Source: Hirudinaria manillensis (taxonomy: Eukaryota > Annelida > Clitellata > Hirudinida > Hirudinidae). Taken from it: a DNA stretch of 64,000 nucleotides. Of the stretch, positions 51,264-62,735 are shown piece by piece; the first letter of the stretch is position 1, and each line of letters opens with the position of its first letter. Both the position numbers and the translations under genes were made by a program. The notes below the pieces were generated by a model that saw nothing but the letters and a program-made list of their open reading frames with translations, ran no database searches and was not told where the DNA came from. The stretch is taken from contig CM067534.1 in assembly GCA_034509925.1 (NCBI GenBank), forward strand, positions 9,457,501 through 9,521,500. Reading direction: 5' to 3'.

Positions 51264-51409
51264 ATGGAGTAAGTTTGGTTGCCTTCTCTTTGCGAATTCT
51301 CTCATTTGATTTCGTTAACTAAGTTTCTAATCGGAATTTTACAATGAAGGTCTTTTACCAACCTCGTTATCTCGAGAGGATATGGAATCAGAATTACAAA
51401 GAATATTAG
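51264..51409 (+). promoter_or_regulatory. Candidate further uORF(s), one overlapping the ATF4 start
   Basis: ATG at 51344 opens a 21-residue frame that ends at 51409, overlapping the main ATG (51382) out of frame. A second ATG at 51264 reads MetGlu-stop unspliced, but sits on a GTAAGT donor (51269). Spliced to an AG at 51323 it would read Met-Asp-Phe-stop; spliced to the AG at 51349 it would remove the 51344 ATG but create a 47-residue frame that overlaps the main start. Every version leaves an inhibitory-type overlap or a tiny uORF. Confidence 0.55.
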
Positions 51410-52271
51410 AGGGATCAATTCTTACAGATGCCCTAGGGGACTTCTTCCCAGATGGAATGCTGGAACTAGAGGATGTCTCATTGGAGGCACTGGTTCAGGA
51501 TGATGGTCAGCTATACAACAACACACCATCTATTTCCAATACCCACATTAGTCTTCTCCAATTTGGCTCAAGTCCATTTGCCAATTTAGAAGGTTGGGGT
51601 TCTTACCTAAATGTTTAAAAACATGTGGTTGATGTATGTCTGTTGCTTCTTCAGAACTTTTGAAGCAAGAGCATTCAGAGTCTGATTATGAAAGCTTGGG
51701 CTTATCCAGCCCTATATATAGCTGTGGACATGGAGAGACTTTTGCAAATGACTCATCCAAAGATGATCCAAAACCGTATGTTGAATATGGTGGTTCAGCA
51801 GATACCAGTCCTAGGAGCTGTTATGAGAGTACAGGTGCTCCTGCAAATGACTGGCTCGAGGATCCGTGGGGCTTAGAAAATGTGGATTGTCATCTTCTCT
51901 ACAACTTCAGTTGGGAGAACATTCAGGATGAAATGATCCTGGTTGGGGATGTTAGTGGAGATGCTGCTTCCGAATCTAAGCCGACGCTCAAGAAAGACGA
52001 ACTTCTGTCTTCGAAACAACCTGAACAAGATGCAAAAAAATCAGCTCTCAGGGGTGTTAAAAAGAAGACGTCCGCACTCAAGATCAAACGAGAACAAAAC
52101 AAGGTGGCTGCTTCGAGGTACAGGAACAAGAAGAAAGAAGAGGAGGCCTGCATGATGGTTGAATACGAGGAACTCCTGAGCCGAAATGAGAAGCTGAAGC
52201 GGTTGGCTCTGGACAAGGAGCAGGAGGTGAAAGTCTTGAGGAAGTTGCTCAAGGATGTTCTACACAGATGA
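51382..52271 (+). CDS. ATF4: ATF4-type bZIP transcription factor
   Basis: Two exons, 51382-51592 and 51655-52271, with a 62-bp intron; 275 residues. The C-terminal bZIP domain (about residues 212-275) has the basic signature REQNKVAASRYRNKKKEE, very close to the ATF4/ATF5 pattern NKxAAxRYRxKKR, followed by leucine-zipper heptads that run to the protein end (EELLSRNEKLKRLALDKEQ...VLRKLLKDVLHR). The N-terminal part is acidic, as in an activation domain, and contains SESDYESLGLSSP, which could hold a phosphodegron. ATF4 is the main effector of the integrated stress response (PERK, GCN2) and controls amino-acid and redox genes. The leader contains uORFs arranged as in other ATF4 mRNAs, supporting the call. 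Confidence 0.9.
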
Positions 52272-52472
52272 CATTATTTCTTATTGATAGAATTGGAGAC
52301 AATACTTTAGTTTGGCTTGTTTTATAAACTTTTGTTTTCCATCAAAATGCATATTCAGATTAAAAGTTTTTTTAGATATTGGTGTTGTATTTTGCAAAAA
52401 AGACTAAGCTATGTTAACTCATGAAAAGCTCTGAATTCGTGGTGAAGGATTACCGACCCACTGGGACTCTAT

Positions 52473-54140
52473 TCATTTTGTGGAGAGTCCACATTGCTGT
52501 CTGTCACTGATTGTGAGCAAGACAAGGTGGAGGAGGTGCACTTGGAGAGGTGTGAGGTGTGGTGTTATAAGGGGCTCCAACTCTTTCAAACTGGAGATGT
52601 TTTTAGCATGGCATGCCATCTAAACGTTATTGTATAAATAAATTAGCAACACTGAACAAATTGAGCAATAAATTATGATGTACCACGACGGATTGGACGA
52701 GTAGGAATAACTCTTCTCCAAGGACCGAGTTGTTGAGGTCTTCGTCCGAAGCATTCCAAAGGTATTTCTCCAAAAGCTGGCTATGCTCTGGCCTTGTTCT
52801 TTGAGGTGTTGGCTACAAAATGGAAGTTTCATTGTCACATTACATTCCAAAATAACTTTAATCAAAGTGGTTACTCGAACTTCTTTGTCAAGCCAAGTTG
52901 AAACAAAAAGAACTGAAGACAAGTCATCATTTAATCTTCCACATACCTGAAGCAATAGGAGCAACAGCAGCCTGAATATCTCGCACTGGGCCAAAATGTC
53001 GGCCACTGCCCCGATGGTCTTTTGTGCACAAGATGTTGGCCCCCTTTCCTTGGCAAGATAAAACATTTCGGTGTATATCACCAGAGCCCCATCGTAATCC
53101 TCTGATGTGTGGGTGACAAAGAATTAAAGGTTATCCTTAGTATGACTATCTAACTCAGCCAAAGTTCTAACTTGTCTCAATCTTGGCTGCAGCAAGGAAA
53201 TTTAGTGCATCAAGGCATTCCATTGGATGCTAAAAAGAGAATAAGTGACCCGAATGAAGTCTAAATGCAAAAATATTAAATTACTTTCCTGATTAAGACA
53301 TTTTTTAAAACAATTCAAGGAAAAATGTTTCCTACATGCTGAAGTAGTTCAGTGGCTCTTTGAAAATGCTGTATTGACTGGCTTGTTTTCCCAAACATCT
53401 TATGAAAATTACATTTATCTTCATAATAAATTAAAAATATCTATTGCATTGGATAAATGCTTCCAACCTTGAGAGCATTGCCAAGTTCTATGCAGAGAGA
53501 TGCAGCTAATGAATATTGTTTGTTTTCAAGATAGACCTGTTAAAAATAAAAATCTGTCCTGATGTATTTATTATGAAGCAATTTTTATATAGGCATAGAA
53601 ATGATCACACACTCTAATGGCATGACTGTAGCAATTGATTGCAGCATTGAGGTGTTCTTGAAAAGATGGACACAAAGTCTCCTGAATGGAGTGTTCAGCT
53701 TGGACAAAGGACCTTGCAGCTTCTATCAAAGTGGATGCTTCAGTACACCAATTTCCAAGAGTGTGTTCGCACCTGCAAAGTCAAACTAATTGTTTGCTAT
53801 TTGAGCTGTAAAAAAAACAGAATTCACTCTTCTACCTTGCTTGTGCTAAGTAACAGAAACCAGAATAATGTGGGCAACCATCAACTTTCAATTGCTTTGC
53901 CAGGCGACCTGGAAACATAATTGCTTTAGTAGGATTTTGAATACGTACTTTTATAAGTTTTCATTATACTAACCAAACTGCTCACTCCCCTCGGAAACGT
54001 TTGGTTTCTTAAGAAACTTCCTGATTAATTTAAAATAAATATTTAGCCATGACATAAAAGTAAATACACAAATTCAATAACTTTTTAAGCTTGTTCGATA
54101 TATTCCTGTATTCTTGCAAAACATCTGGAACACCCTCCAT
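52473..54140 (-). CDS. F8A: HAP40 (huntingtin-associated 40 kDa protein, factor VIII intron 22 protein)
   Basis: About ten small exons on the minus strand from ATG 54138-54140 to stop 52473-52475. Exon 1 is 54082-54140 (MEGVPDVLQEYRNISNKLKK). The following exons read FLKKPNVSEGSEQFGRLAKQ, HYSGFCYLAQARCEHTLGNW, AEHSIQETLCPSFQEHLNAA, VYLENKQYSLAASLCIELGN, SIQHFQRATELLQH, ECLDALNFLAAAKI, DYDGALVIYTEMFYLAKERG and [20 protein letters not shown]. The C-terminal exons read RPEHSQLLEKYLWNASDEDL, EELFLLVQSVV and LKELEPLITPHLTPLQVHLL. These follow human F8A1 closely ([21 protein letters not shown]..., [20 protein letters not shown]...). It is a TPR-like solenoid that clamps between the HEAT domains of huntingtin and stabilises it. 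Confidence 0.92.
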
Positions 54141-54631
54141 CGCCAAAATAATAACACACTAATGAATTAAAAGCGAACTCGTACACTTGTTAATGTTATA
54201 ATTACTGTTTTAAATGAGCAGGTAAGGTTTTAGTTAATTCGTCAAAATTTAAATAACTCAAATCCCGATTATGATTTTATGTTATTATGTCATTCTACTA
54301 TTGTAACACCTAAACAAATATCAATGTATCTACTAAGTCTTATTTTAAATTTTTAACCATAACATTAAAAAAATAATAATAAACTTTAGAAGAAGAGTGT
54401 TGAATAGAAATTACGATAGACAGGCGCAATGTAAACAATATACCGCTATAACCAATATTTTTAATAAACAATTTAATATACAAAGTAATTTCTATAACAT
54501 TAATTATGAATCAAAATTGGATTAAACACGCCTCCCATAAATTCTTTGAGTCTATTGTTTTTGTGAATAGTCGATAATTTGGAGCCCTTGTGAAGTGCAA
54601 TTCTTATATCCCATGCAGCTGAAATTAATTA
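54141..54631. promoter_or_regulatory. Divergent promoter interval between HAP40 and COX10
   Basis: The two start codons lie 491 bp apart, head to head, the closest such pair in the window. AT-rich; no TATA box is clear for either gene. Confidence 0.5.
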
Positions 54632-56952
54632 ATGGGAAGAACTAATTTCTTTAAAGGAGCAGTTGGCCGGACTCTGCAGGTCACGCTCCTGCGGTTCCAG
54701 GTTTGCCATCAATTTATCTCTTACATGGATGTGGCTCGAAGTTAGCTATTAGTAAGAGACGTCCATTGCAGCTTAATCACTGTTATGACATTGGCAATAT
54801 TTTGTTGAAAAATATTTGCCTTGATGTTAACTAACGATTTAATGTGAATCTTGTATTCGTTATTTCCAGCCTGCCCGTCAGATTCAAGAATTTCGTGCTC
54901 CAATAACCAGTGTCGCTAATGCTAGTCTACTGTTCAAATCTCCAGAGGATAAATTATTTCGCGATTGCAATTTCATTGCGCGACACAGTTCATCAAAGAA
55001 TAATTTATTGAGCCCTAGTGTACTACTTGCTATTAATAAATGCCTGAAGCATACTGGTTCAACATCAACAAAAGAAACAGAAATACGAAACTTTGCTTCA
55101 TCAGTCATTGAACCAAAACCAATTCTTAATGAGGATGCAAAATTGAGACAGCAAAATTCTGAAGAATGGAAGGAGATTCGACCAAACTACAGCATCAAAC
55201 CTTACCTCAGCCTTGCTAAAATCAAATTGACAAGTAATGTGCCTTTGCCAATGTATTTTGACAGACAGCTTTTGGATAATTTGCCCAGATTAATTTGATC
55301 TCTGATTGTGTAGGTTTTGTGATGATGACTTCTATGGCTGGATATGCAGCAGCTCCTGGCACTTTTGATTTGGCCACATTTGCATCATGTTCTATTGGTG
55401 TATTGTTGACCTCTTCTGCGGCAAACACCATCAATCAAGTATGTGCATTCTATTTTAATATTTCAAATGCATTGACCTAATCTTATTCCTTAGTAATTTT
55501 TATTGTTAAGCAGCTTGCATGACTTGCAAATAGCTATTTCTGGATACTATTATTGTATTTTGTATTAATTACATTTATAATTGTTGAAATTAATCCATAA
55601 TCATTTTTAAGCTATTTCTCAAGACTCTGTAGTCCAAAGTTGTACAATTGACAATCTATGATTTGATTTCAACTTCCATGTTTGATCTTGAACATTTGAC
55701 CTTCACCTATCCCTCGATATCACTATTACATCAGACTATTTTACTATGTTTGACTTTAATAATTTTGTTTTTTTATTATCTCAAGATTTTTGAGGTCCCC
55801 TATGACTCTCAGATGTCTCGAACTATGAACAGGCCATTGGTGAAAGGGCTAGTCACGTAAGTTGCTCGACTTTGATTTAGACAATTTTGCTCTTGATGGT
55901 GGCCAAATAGGTAGCATTTCTGCATGTGGCAGCAGTGGCAACGAACCATTATGTATCATATTCGATGCCATCCCTGTACCATTAGGATAGGGGTAATACC
56001 CAAATGGCAATTGCTTAAGAACATCCTTCACATCCGATCTGGATATATGGGACACTCAAAAGTTTGGCTAAATACATATGCATTAGAATTTAGCTTTAAC
56101 GACTCACCAAAATCCCTTGCAGACCTCTTCAGGCCTTGGGATTTGCTGGCCTCTCGAGTTCTTTGGGTGTCATGACTCTCCTCTGCGGAGCCAATCCCTT
56201 GGCAGCCTTTCTCGGATTCTTGAACATACTCATCTACACTCTCATGTATACCCCGATGAAAAGGACGAACATCGCCAACACTTGGGTCGGGTCCGTAGTA
56301 GGTGCACTGCCCCCCATGATCGGATGGGTTGCTGCCACAGGACATCTGGATGCTGGTCGGTTTGCTATCGATGCAAATGCCAATTTTGTTTGGGACAACT
56401 TGGAGATTATGGCATAATAATAAGTTATGCAATATTTATGCAAAACGGGTAACAACCAGAAATGATTAGCTGATAATTAAATAAATAACAATTTGATGTT
56501 GCAGTGTAATCATCAGTTTAATCTTTTGATGATCAGGGGCTTGGCTGCTGGGAGGAGTCCTGTTCGCATGGCAATTCCCCCACTTCTGTGCCCTCAGCTG
56601 GAACCTTCAGTCTGATTATTCGAGGGCAGGTTACAGGATGATGTCTGTAGTGAACCCAGACCTATGTAAGAAGGTGGCGCTGAGGTACAGCCTCGCACTC
56701 ACCGGCCTCTCCTTCCTGTTTCCAATCTGCGATGTTACCAGCTGGCCGGTCGCCTTCTGCTCTCTGCCGATAAATGTTTACTTCAATTACCTCTCCTGGC
56801 AGTTCTACTCCAATGGAGACAGCAGCTCGGCCAGGAAATTGTTCAAATTCAGTCTCGTCTATCTCCCGCTGGTTCTCGTTCTCATAATTGCTGGCAAAAA
56901 ACATAAAAGAGCCGAGGACACGGTCACCGAAACAAACGATCTTGAAGCCTGA
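54632..56952 (+). CDS. COX10: Protohaem IX farnesyltransferase, mitochondrial (haem O synthase)
   Basis: Six exons join in frame: 54632-54700, 54870-55233, 55314-55438, 55786-55856, 56123-56355, 56537-56952; 425 residues (human 443). The start MGRTNFFKGAVGRTLQVTLL is a basic amphipathic presequence. The UbiA-type prenyltransferase motifs are present: NQIFEVPYDSQMSRTMNRPL (the NxxxDxxxD-like Mg-diphosphate site), YTPMKRTNIANTWVGSVVGA, PPMIGWVAATGHLDAGAW, WQFPHFCALSWNLQSDYSRA and GYRMMSV. Hydrophobic segments between them give the usual multi-pass inner-membrane topology. The enzyme converts haem B to haem O, the precursor of haem A of cytochrome c oxidase. Confidence 0.96.
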
Positions 56953-57679
56953 TTAATTGCCAATAAATCTTGCCTTGAATTATTCCGATTGTAAAATTTA
57001 TATTAATCGCACTTAATGAAATAAAACGAATCATATTAACAGGTGATTACAATTTTTGATGTTTTCGGAGGCATGTTTAGTCATTAGGTGTCCAGACAAG
57101 CAAGGACAGTTTATCGATACCATCACGACATCAAAGCATGAAATTTTTTTAATTTTGATTTTCTTATTCGTTATCCAACATTTTACTCAATTATATTCAA
57201 CGTTGGAATGTAGAAGCCTTACGAGACGTACCATTGAAATAATGTTATCTTGCATGCTGTTCAATTACTTTTGCATATTATTATAATAATATCCAGAATT
57301 TGTTACGAAACTTGCATGAAGAATCACGCATAATCCAATAAAAGATCAAGCATTGCTTATCGGCTGCCGATGAATGTTGTTGTTGTCGATGGCAACGTTC
57401 GGAGTTGGTGTTGCGTTTCGTCAGCAGTGTCTCGACTCTGAAAAAAGAAACGTCTCCCTTAAAAATACAATCTAATTGCATAAAATTCTAACAATATCTA
57501 GTAATAGTGCTTTTAAATCGAGAAGATATATTTTTACAAAAAACTAAAGGAAGGCCCAGTTAATCGGCAACTCACATCCTTTCTAAGTTTCAAGACTAAT
57601 TCAAGCCGAGGCTTCGTCAAAGATGCCTTTAATAAGAATGGATGGAATGGAATTTCAGTTCTAAATAATAACAATTAAA
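56953..57679. other. COX10 3' flank
   Basis: AATAAA signals occur soon after the COX10 stop (about 56961 and 57018). Only short, unrelated ORFs on either strand. Confidence 0.5.
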
Positions 57680-57874
57680 ATGTTTGCCTTCGGAGTGAAT
57701 CGAGAAAAAACATTGAATGTTGATGCATCATTGTTGAGAAACCCAATAACAACAAGCTTTACATTTAAACGACTTGCAACAGCAATGATTAGTTGTAATA
57801 GTTCGAAGTATATTGAAGGTTTATTGGAAAAGATTCAAAGATATAAAAAAAACTTGGACGTTATAAACAAATAA
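57680..57874 (+). CDS. Candidate small protein of 64 residues (unassigned)
   Basis: An ATG-started frame of 64 codons (MFAFGVNREKTLNVDASLLR...RYKKNLDVINK), rich in basic residues, ends at TAA and is directly followed by overlapping AATAAA signals (57867-57885). The composition is balanced, with none of the Leu/Ile/Asn/Tyr excess expected of translated AT-rich spacer. I do not recognise the family, and a chance ORF is possible. Confidence 0.3.
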   Translation: MFAFGVNREKTLNVDASLLRNPITTSFTFKRLATAMISCNSSKYIEGLLEKIQRYKKNLDVINK

Positions 57875-58085
57875 ATAAATAAAAGTCCACGTAACATGGT
57901 TAAATATTCTGAGTGAAATTGTAGGCCTCCTTAAAAAGAGTAATCTCCCACATTTGCTCTTATAAAATAGGAAAGAAAATGTTTATGGACATGGATTTTG
58001 GTATAGGCACGACAACATTAATTATTGCCATTTCAACAAGCTAAGCAGACTGCCATATGTAGACGCTTTCAGAATACTTGCAGTC

Positions 58086-58240
58086 AGTGTTTCATCCTGA
58101 CATCTCAGACCCAGCCGGTTTCCACTCCGCCCTGAAGACCTTCCTCTTCAGGGAAAGTCATCCTCATCCCCCTCAGTGGCCTTGAAGTTCACCGGACATA
58201 CGCCACTTTAATGAACTGAATTATTATTATCATCTCAGGT
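58086..58240 (+). mobile_element. LINE fragment, C-terminal end of a reverse-transcriptase ORF
   Basis: One frame reads HPDISDPAGFHSALKTFLFR and stops soon after (near 58184), then continues into a TTATTATTATTAT run. The F-x-S-A-L-K-T-x-L-F pattern near the ORF2 end followed by a simple-repeat tail is common at 3' ends of animal non-LTR retrotransposons (CR1/RTE/L2-like). 5' truncated; no other part is found. Confidence 0.5.
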
Positions 58241-59002
58241 CACTACCACTATAAAATTTCATACTAGAACCTCTGGATGTCAAGGAGTTTGGGGTGAAAT
58301 ATGCAATATTCCTCGCAGCAGTCCAAAAGAAATATTTCAGCACTTTAAAAGCGTCCATTTGTGAATTGCGAAGTTACTAATAATTTCATGAGGCAGAATT
58401 TTCCCTTTGGCTAAAAAATAAAAATAGGCCAGCTTAATATAAAACACACAATAAAAAGAAGGCAAAATGAATGGCTCAAAAAAAAAGGTCTTAATTGAAA
58501 TCACTCACGAGAACAGATTTCGTAATCTCATAACCTGAGGCGTAAAACGCGCCTGTGGATTGGAAAAAGTCTGTGAAGATAAGATAAATTTATTGCTCTG
58601 CACCGACTTGACACTAGTAAGACGAATGGCCTGCTCCAATTTCAACTCGCAATTATCCTACTCTTACGAACAAAAAGCAGAGAACGTTTAAGTATTTAGT
58701 GGATGGAAATCGTTTGTGATTGAAGGCAACTTTTGCTTTTAAGGAGAAATCACTTTCTCATTTTCAAACGAAGATTTTCAGTAGCCAGGAAACTCTTTCG
58801 CATTTTGTTTATTTTTTTCGACGTCAAAATTTCCATTGGAAAAGTCACTTTAAGAGGCCTGGAGAGTCGTTCATCAAACTTTTTCTGAAATATTTTGATT
58901 TTTCGGATTTGAAAGTATTTAAAGAGGCACACCAGCCATCGGGCACCATTACTCGCGGCGCTCCCTTTATAGCCGAACTCTCCTCGAAGCAAGTCGAACA
59001 TC
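58241..59002. other. P450 upstream region
   Basis: AT-rich with an open frame on each strand just before the P450 start (58720-59097), but neither resembles a protein. The first P450 exon starts with the ATG at 59003; promoter elements are not clear. Confidence 0.45.
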
Positions 59003-62000
59003 ATGTTAGAAGCGGGAATGATTTCGAGTTTGCTCTCGGTCAACTGGTATCTGGTCGTTTTTGTGGGGGTCTTGACCCTTCTGAAGTGGAGTAACATCTC
59101 CTATCTCAATGTCCGGGTCCTCAGGGACATTTTGCGCCGGAATGCCATGTACAGGAATCTTCCAGGTCCGAAAGGTTTGCCGTTCATTGGAAGCGCCTTG
59201 GAAGTCAACAAGGCAAGACCCTACGAGACTTTCCACGAGTGGGCGAAGAAATATGGCAGCATTTACCTTGTCAAAATCTTCGGAAAGAAAATTCTTGTCT
59301 TGAGCAGTTCGGAGGTGGGTTTTTTCTGTCAGATTTTTGTGTTTGTGGCCACCATGCTTTGCTAGCTGTTAGCGCCTGATTTGAGTTGAATGGTATTAGC
59401 ATTTCATTTGAATGTTTAAGAACTAATTTTACAAGTCTTCTCGTATCAAATAGTATTACAAACACACTCTGGATAAGCTAGGATGGGCAGAAGGAGTGTA
59501 ATTTTAAGGATTTTACGAGCTTGCCCAAAATGGATTTTTATAATTAAAAAATTAAAAAAAACATATATTTCGAAAGTGCTCCTCATTATAAAGCGTGCCT
59601 AACGCAACGCGCTGTTCAAAAACGCAACTCATAACAAACAACGCTAACGGTAATGGTTGTCATTGAGAGATCTCATTTTCAGACTACGTGACCAGACGTT
59701 GTCAGCAAATTTGTCGGTGAACTTTGGTTCTGACTTGGATTTATTTAAAGAAGCATAAGACTCGAATTAGTTACCTGGTTTTGGGTGCTAGTTGTCCGCC
59801 TTTGTGCTCTTGTCAATGGGATGCTTATGAACTTTGACCCGAGTTTCGTCGATACTCGAACATAATACGAATGCAATTAGTTGACAAAAAAAGGTAATTT
59901 CGAATGCGGGAGGCGTATTTTGTTTCTGAACGTTGCTTCACAAGTGTCTTTCGGGAGGCGTCACGTCACGTCTCACGAAAATTGACCACTGTATTTGATG
60001 CTTCGTAATAATAAACGCTGGTCTGAATGTATGAACAGCAATAAGAACAAGAAAAATCTCATTTTGGAAATTGTTTCTAAGAATTATTCTCTTTAAGAGG
60101 TGTCCAAATTTATTAAAATTACCATGAACGACCTCCCCAACGATTCAAGGCCATCTATGAAGCTCTCGTCACGAGGGGTCAGGACTTCTCCGGCAGACCG
60201 GCCATGTACTACAGGTCCAAGTTCATGTCAGACGGAAGCCAGGACATCGTTTCTGCCTCTCCGGGTCCCGTCTGGTCGATTCTCAGGAAAGCGGTGCAGA
60301 GGGAGATGAAGAAATACGATCCCGGTTATCAGAGGCTCGAGTGCCTGACCAATCAGATCATCGACGACCTCCTTGGAGACTTCAAGAAGCAGGAGGGTAG
60401 GCCCTTCGACGCGAGAGAGATGTTCTTCTCCTCCGTTCTCAACGTCACCTTCCTATTTCTCATCGGGGACAAGCTCAGTAAGGACGATCCAAGGCTGGCA
60501 AAGACTAAGAAGCTCATTGAAATTGTCACCAAGGTCATGAACATCGGAGGCAGAGGTGCAGAGCTTGACTACTTCCCCTGGCTCAGGTATGTACCTGGAT
60601 GTTACTCATGCAAGTCAAATCATAGGCATAAGTTTTATTGGTTCGTCATGGATTTCCATAGTCAAGAAGTAGGGTTGGGCTGCGTCTGGGTAGGGTTGAG
60701 GTCTGAGTGGGTTAAGTACTAAATATTCTTTCCTGTGAGTTGTCTTTTGCCCGTCACTTATCCAACGTTCGCTCAGGTACTTTGGCAACCAGACGTACAA
60801 GGAGATACTTGAAGCCAAAAGAATCAGGGACGAGATTTTCACTTGGATCTCGGACAAAGTATGCTCTGACCTCGAACAAGGTAACTGCTTTCTTATTCTG
60901 TTGACCTTTTGCATGGTTCCATTATGTTATTTTTATTTGCAATTGTTATTATTAATTGAATTGTAATATCTTCAAATAATTTACAAAATAATATCGTTAT
61001 AATTTTGCTCCAAGAAAACGACAACGTGGGCGTCATCCACGGCTTCGAGCTGTTACTCCGCGAAGGGAGAGATAACCTAACCTCCACCAATGTCAAACTG
61101 GCAATGGTCAACCTTCTCATAGGTTTCAAATTTTTCTCTTTTTATATGTGCACATTAACTATGTTTAAAATTAAATGCATTTATTAATTTGTACATTTTA
61201 ATCAAACTTCTTTTTTCTATTATTTGTCAGGGGTGGTTGTATGTGATGGGCCGATTGGTTGAGATATAAGCTTTTGTAGGATCCTATTGTAATAGAATAG
61301 AATAAGTCATTAAAGTATTAACATCATTTAATATTATAAATAATTATAAATGCTATTAGTAAAATGTAATGGATGGCTGGTCTAAGGACCTGAATTAAAA
61401 TCTGACAAAATTAAAACCAAACTTTGCCCAACAGGTAGCGTATCATCAACTCACAACTACCTCTACCTCTTCTGCAACCTGATGATCCACTACCCACACG
61501 TTCAGGAGAAACTCAGAGAGGAGATTGACTCGGTTCTCGGCAGGAATCGAAGAGCCAGCCTCTCGGACCAGGAAAGGATGCACTACGTCAGGGCCACATT
61601 GATAGAGCTGCTTAGGTTCGGACTCTCATTCTGTCCATCCATCAATTAATCCACCCACTCATTTGTTCATGTTTGCCCATCTAATTAATTAGAGTCTGAT
61701 TCCACCGCATATCTTTTGAACCCTCAGGTTTGGCAGCCTGAGCCCGATCCTTATACCGCACTGCACCACCGTAGACACCCAGGTCGGAGGATTCCGAGTG
61801 CCAGCCCAAACGACGGTCTTCATGAACTCCAGGGTCGTCCACCACGATCCGGAACTGTGGAAGGATCCCTTCGAGTTCCGACCGGAGAGATTCATCGACG
61901 CCGACGACGGAACGCTCGTCGGCTCGGAGCATTTCGCCCGCAGGAGTCTCTTGTCGTTTGGCGGGGGGCCCAGGGCTTGCCCCGGGAAGGTGCTAGCCCT

Positions 62001-62157
62001 TTCGAGGATGTTCCTCATGGTGACGAACATCCTTCAGAATTTTTCCATCGCCTCGGACGACGCCGAGCCCCTCGCAAACTGCGACCCGAGGACATTCGAG
62101 TTAGGGCTCGTCCTACGCCCCCCGACCTACACGGCCAGGTTCGTGGCTCGCCCCTGA
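59003..62157 (+). CDS. Cytochrome P450, microsomal, CYP2-clan type (CYP1/CYP17-like)
   Basis: Six exons join in frame: 59003-59314, 60150-60586, 60777-60880, 61015-61122, 61435-61615, 61728-62157; 523 residues. An N-terminal signal anchor (about residues 7-28) is followed by the proline hinge LPGPKGLPFIGS (from residue 53). Downstream are the K-helix ExxR (ELLR, 378-381), FRPERF (431-436), and the haem-binding loop FGGGPRACPG with the ligand Cys465. The I-helix region reads LLIGSVSSTHNYL (about 318-330) and lacks the usual acid-Thr pair. The hinge, HHDPELWKDPFEFRPERF block and haem loop resemble clan-2 enzymes of the CYP1/CYP17/CYP21 branch. Substrate unknown. Confidence 0.92.
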
Positions 62158-62735
62158 GATCGACGAGGACATAAAGGAGGAAGAAGGAACTTTGAACAAA
62201 AAAAATGCAGAACGCTTTTCTTGTTAAAGTCGATCACTCCCATTCGCCTAAAGACTGCCATATCGTGCGTCGCCATCTGGTGTTTATCTCTACATTTTTC
62301 ATGTTCTTTTACTCGTTCTTCACGCTTTGCAGATCACACACAACAACACTTGGTAACTTTTGCAATCCACTTTTTTTGTGTCACTTAAAACTTTTTCTTA
62401 ACCCGACTTTGATGTTTTTTGTCAAATTGCATACTGGCTGGCCATATGGAACAGTGCATGTATTAAAAAGTGGGTTATCTATTGAAACTGATTGAAAGTT
62501 GGCGCGGTTGGCATCTCATTGGCCAATTGAGTTCGAGGGAATTTGGTGCTATTGGACTGAGATAGATGTGAGTTGTTGTATCAGTTTAATAGGTATTTTG
62601 TAATTTAACTTGTTATTTTTATTTATCCATTAATTTTTATTAGACACTTGGATTACATGACTAGAATGTCTAATTTCAATAGTTTTTAAATAAAGATTTG
62701 CTGCTTTATGAAGGAGGTTATAAATCTATCATCAG
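62158..62735. other. P450 3' flank
   Basis: A 96-codon frame at 62205-62495 begins with a genuine ATG but is rich in Phe/His/Leu with no family resemblance. AATAAA near 62689 may be a poly(A) signal. Confidence 0.4.

Noticed and set aside
62205-62495. 96-codon ORF downstream of the P450
   Set aside because: Skewed composition, no resemblance, and it lies in the expected P450 3' UTR.
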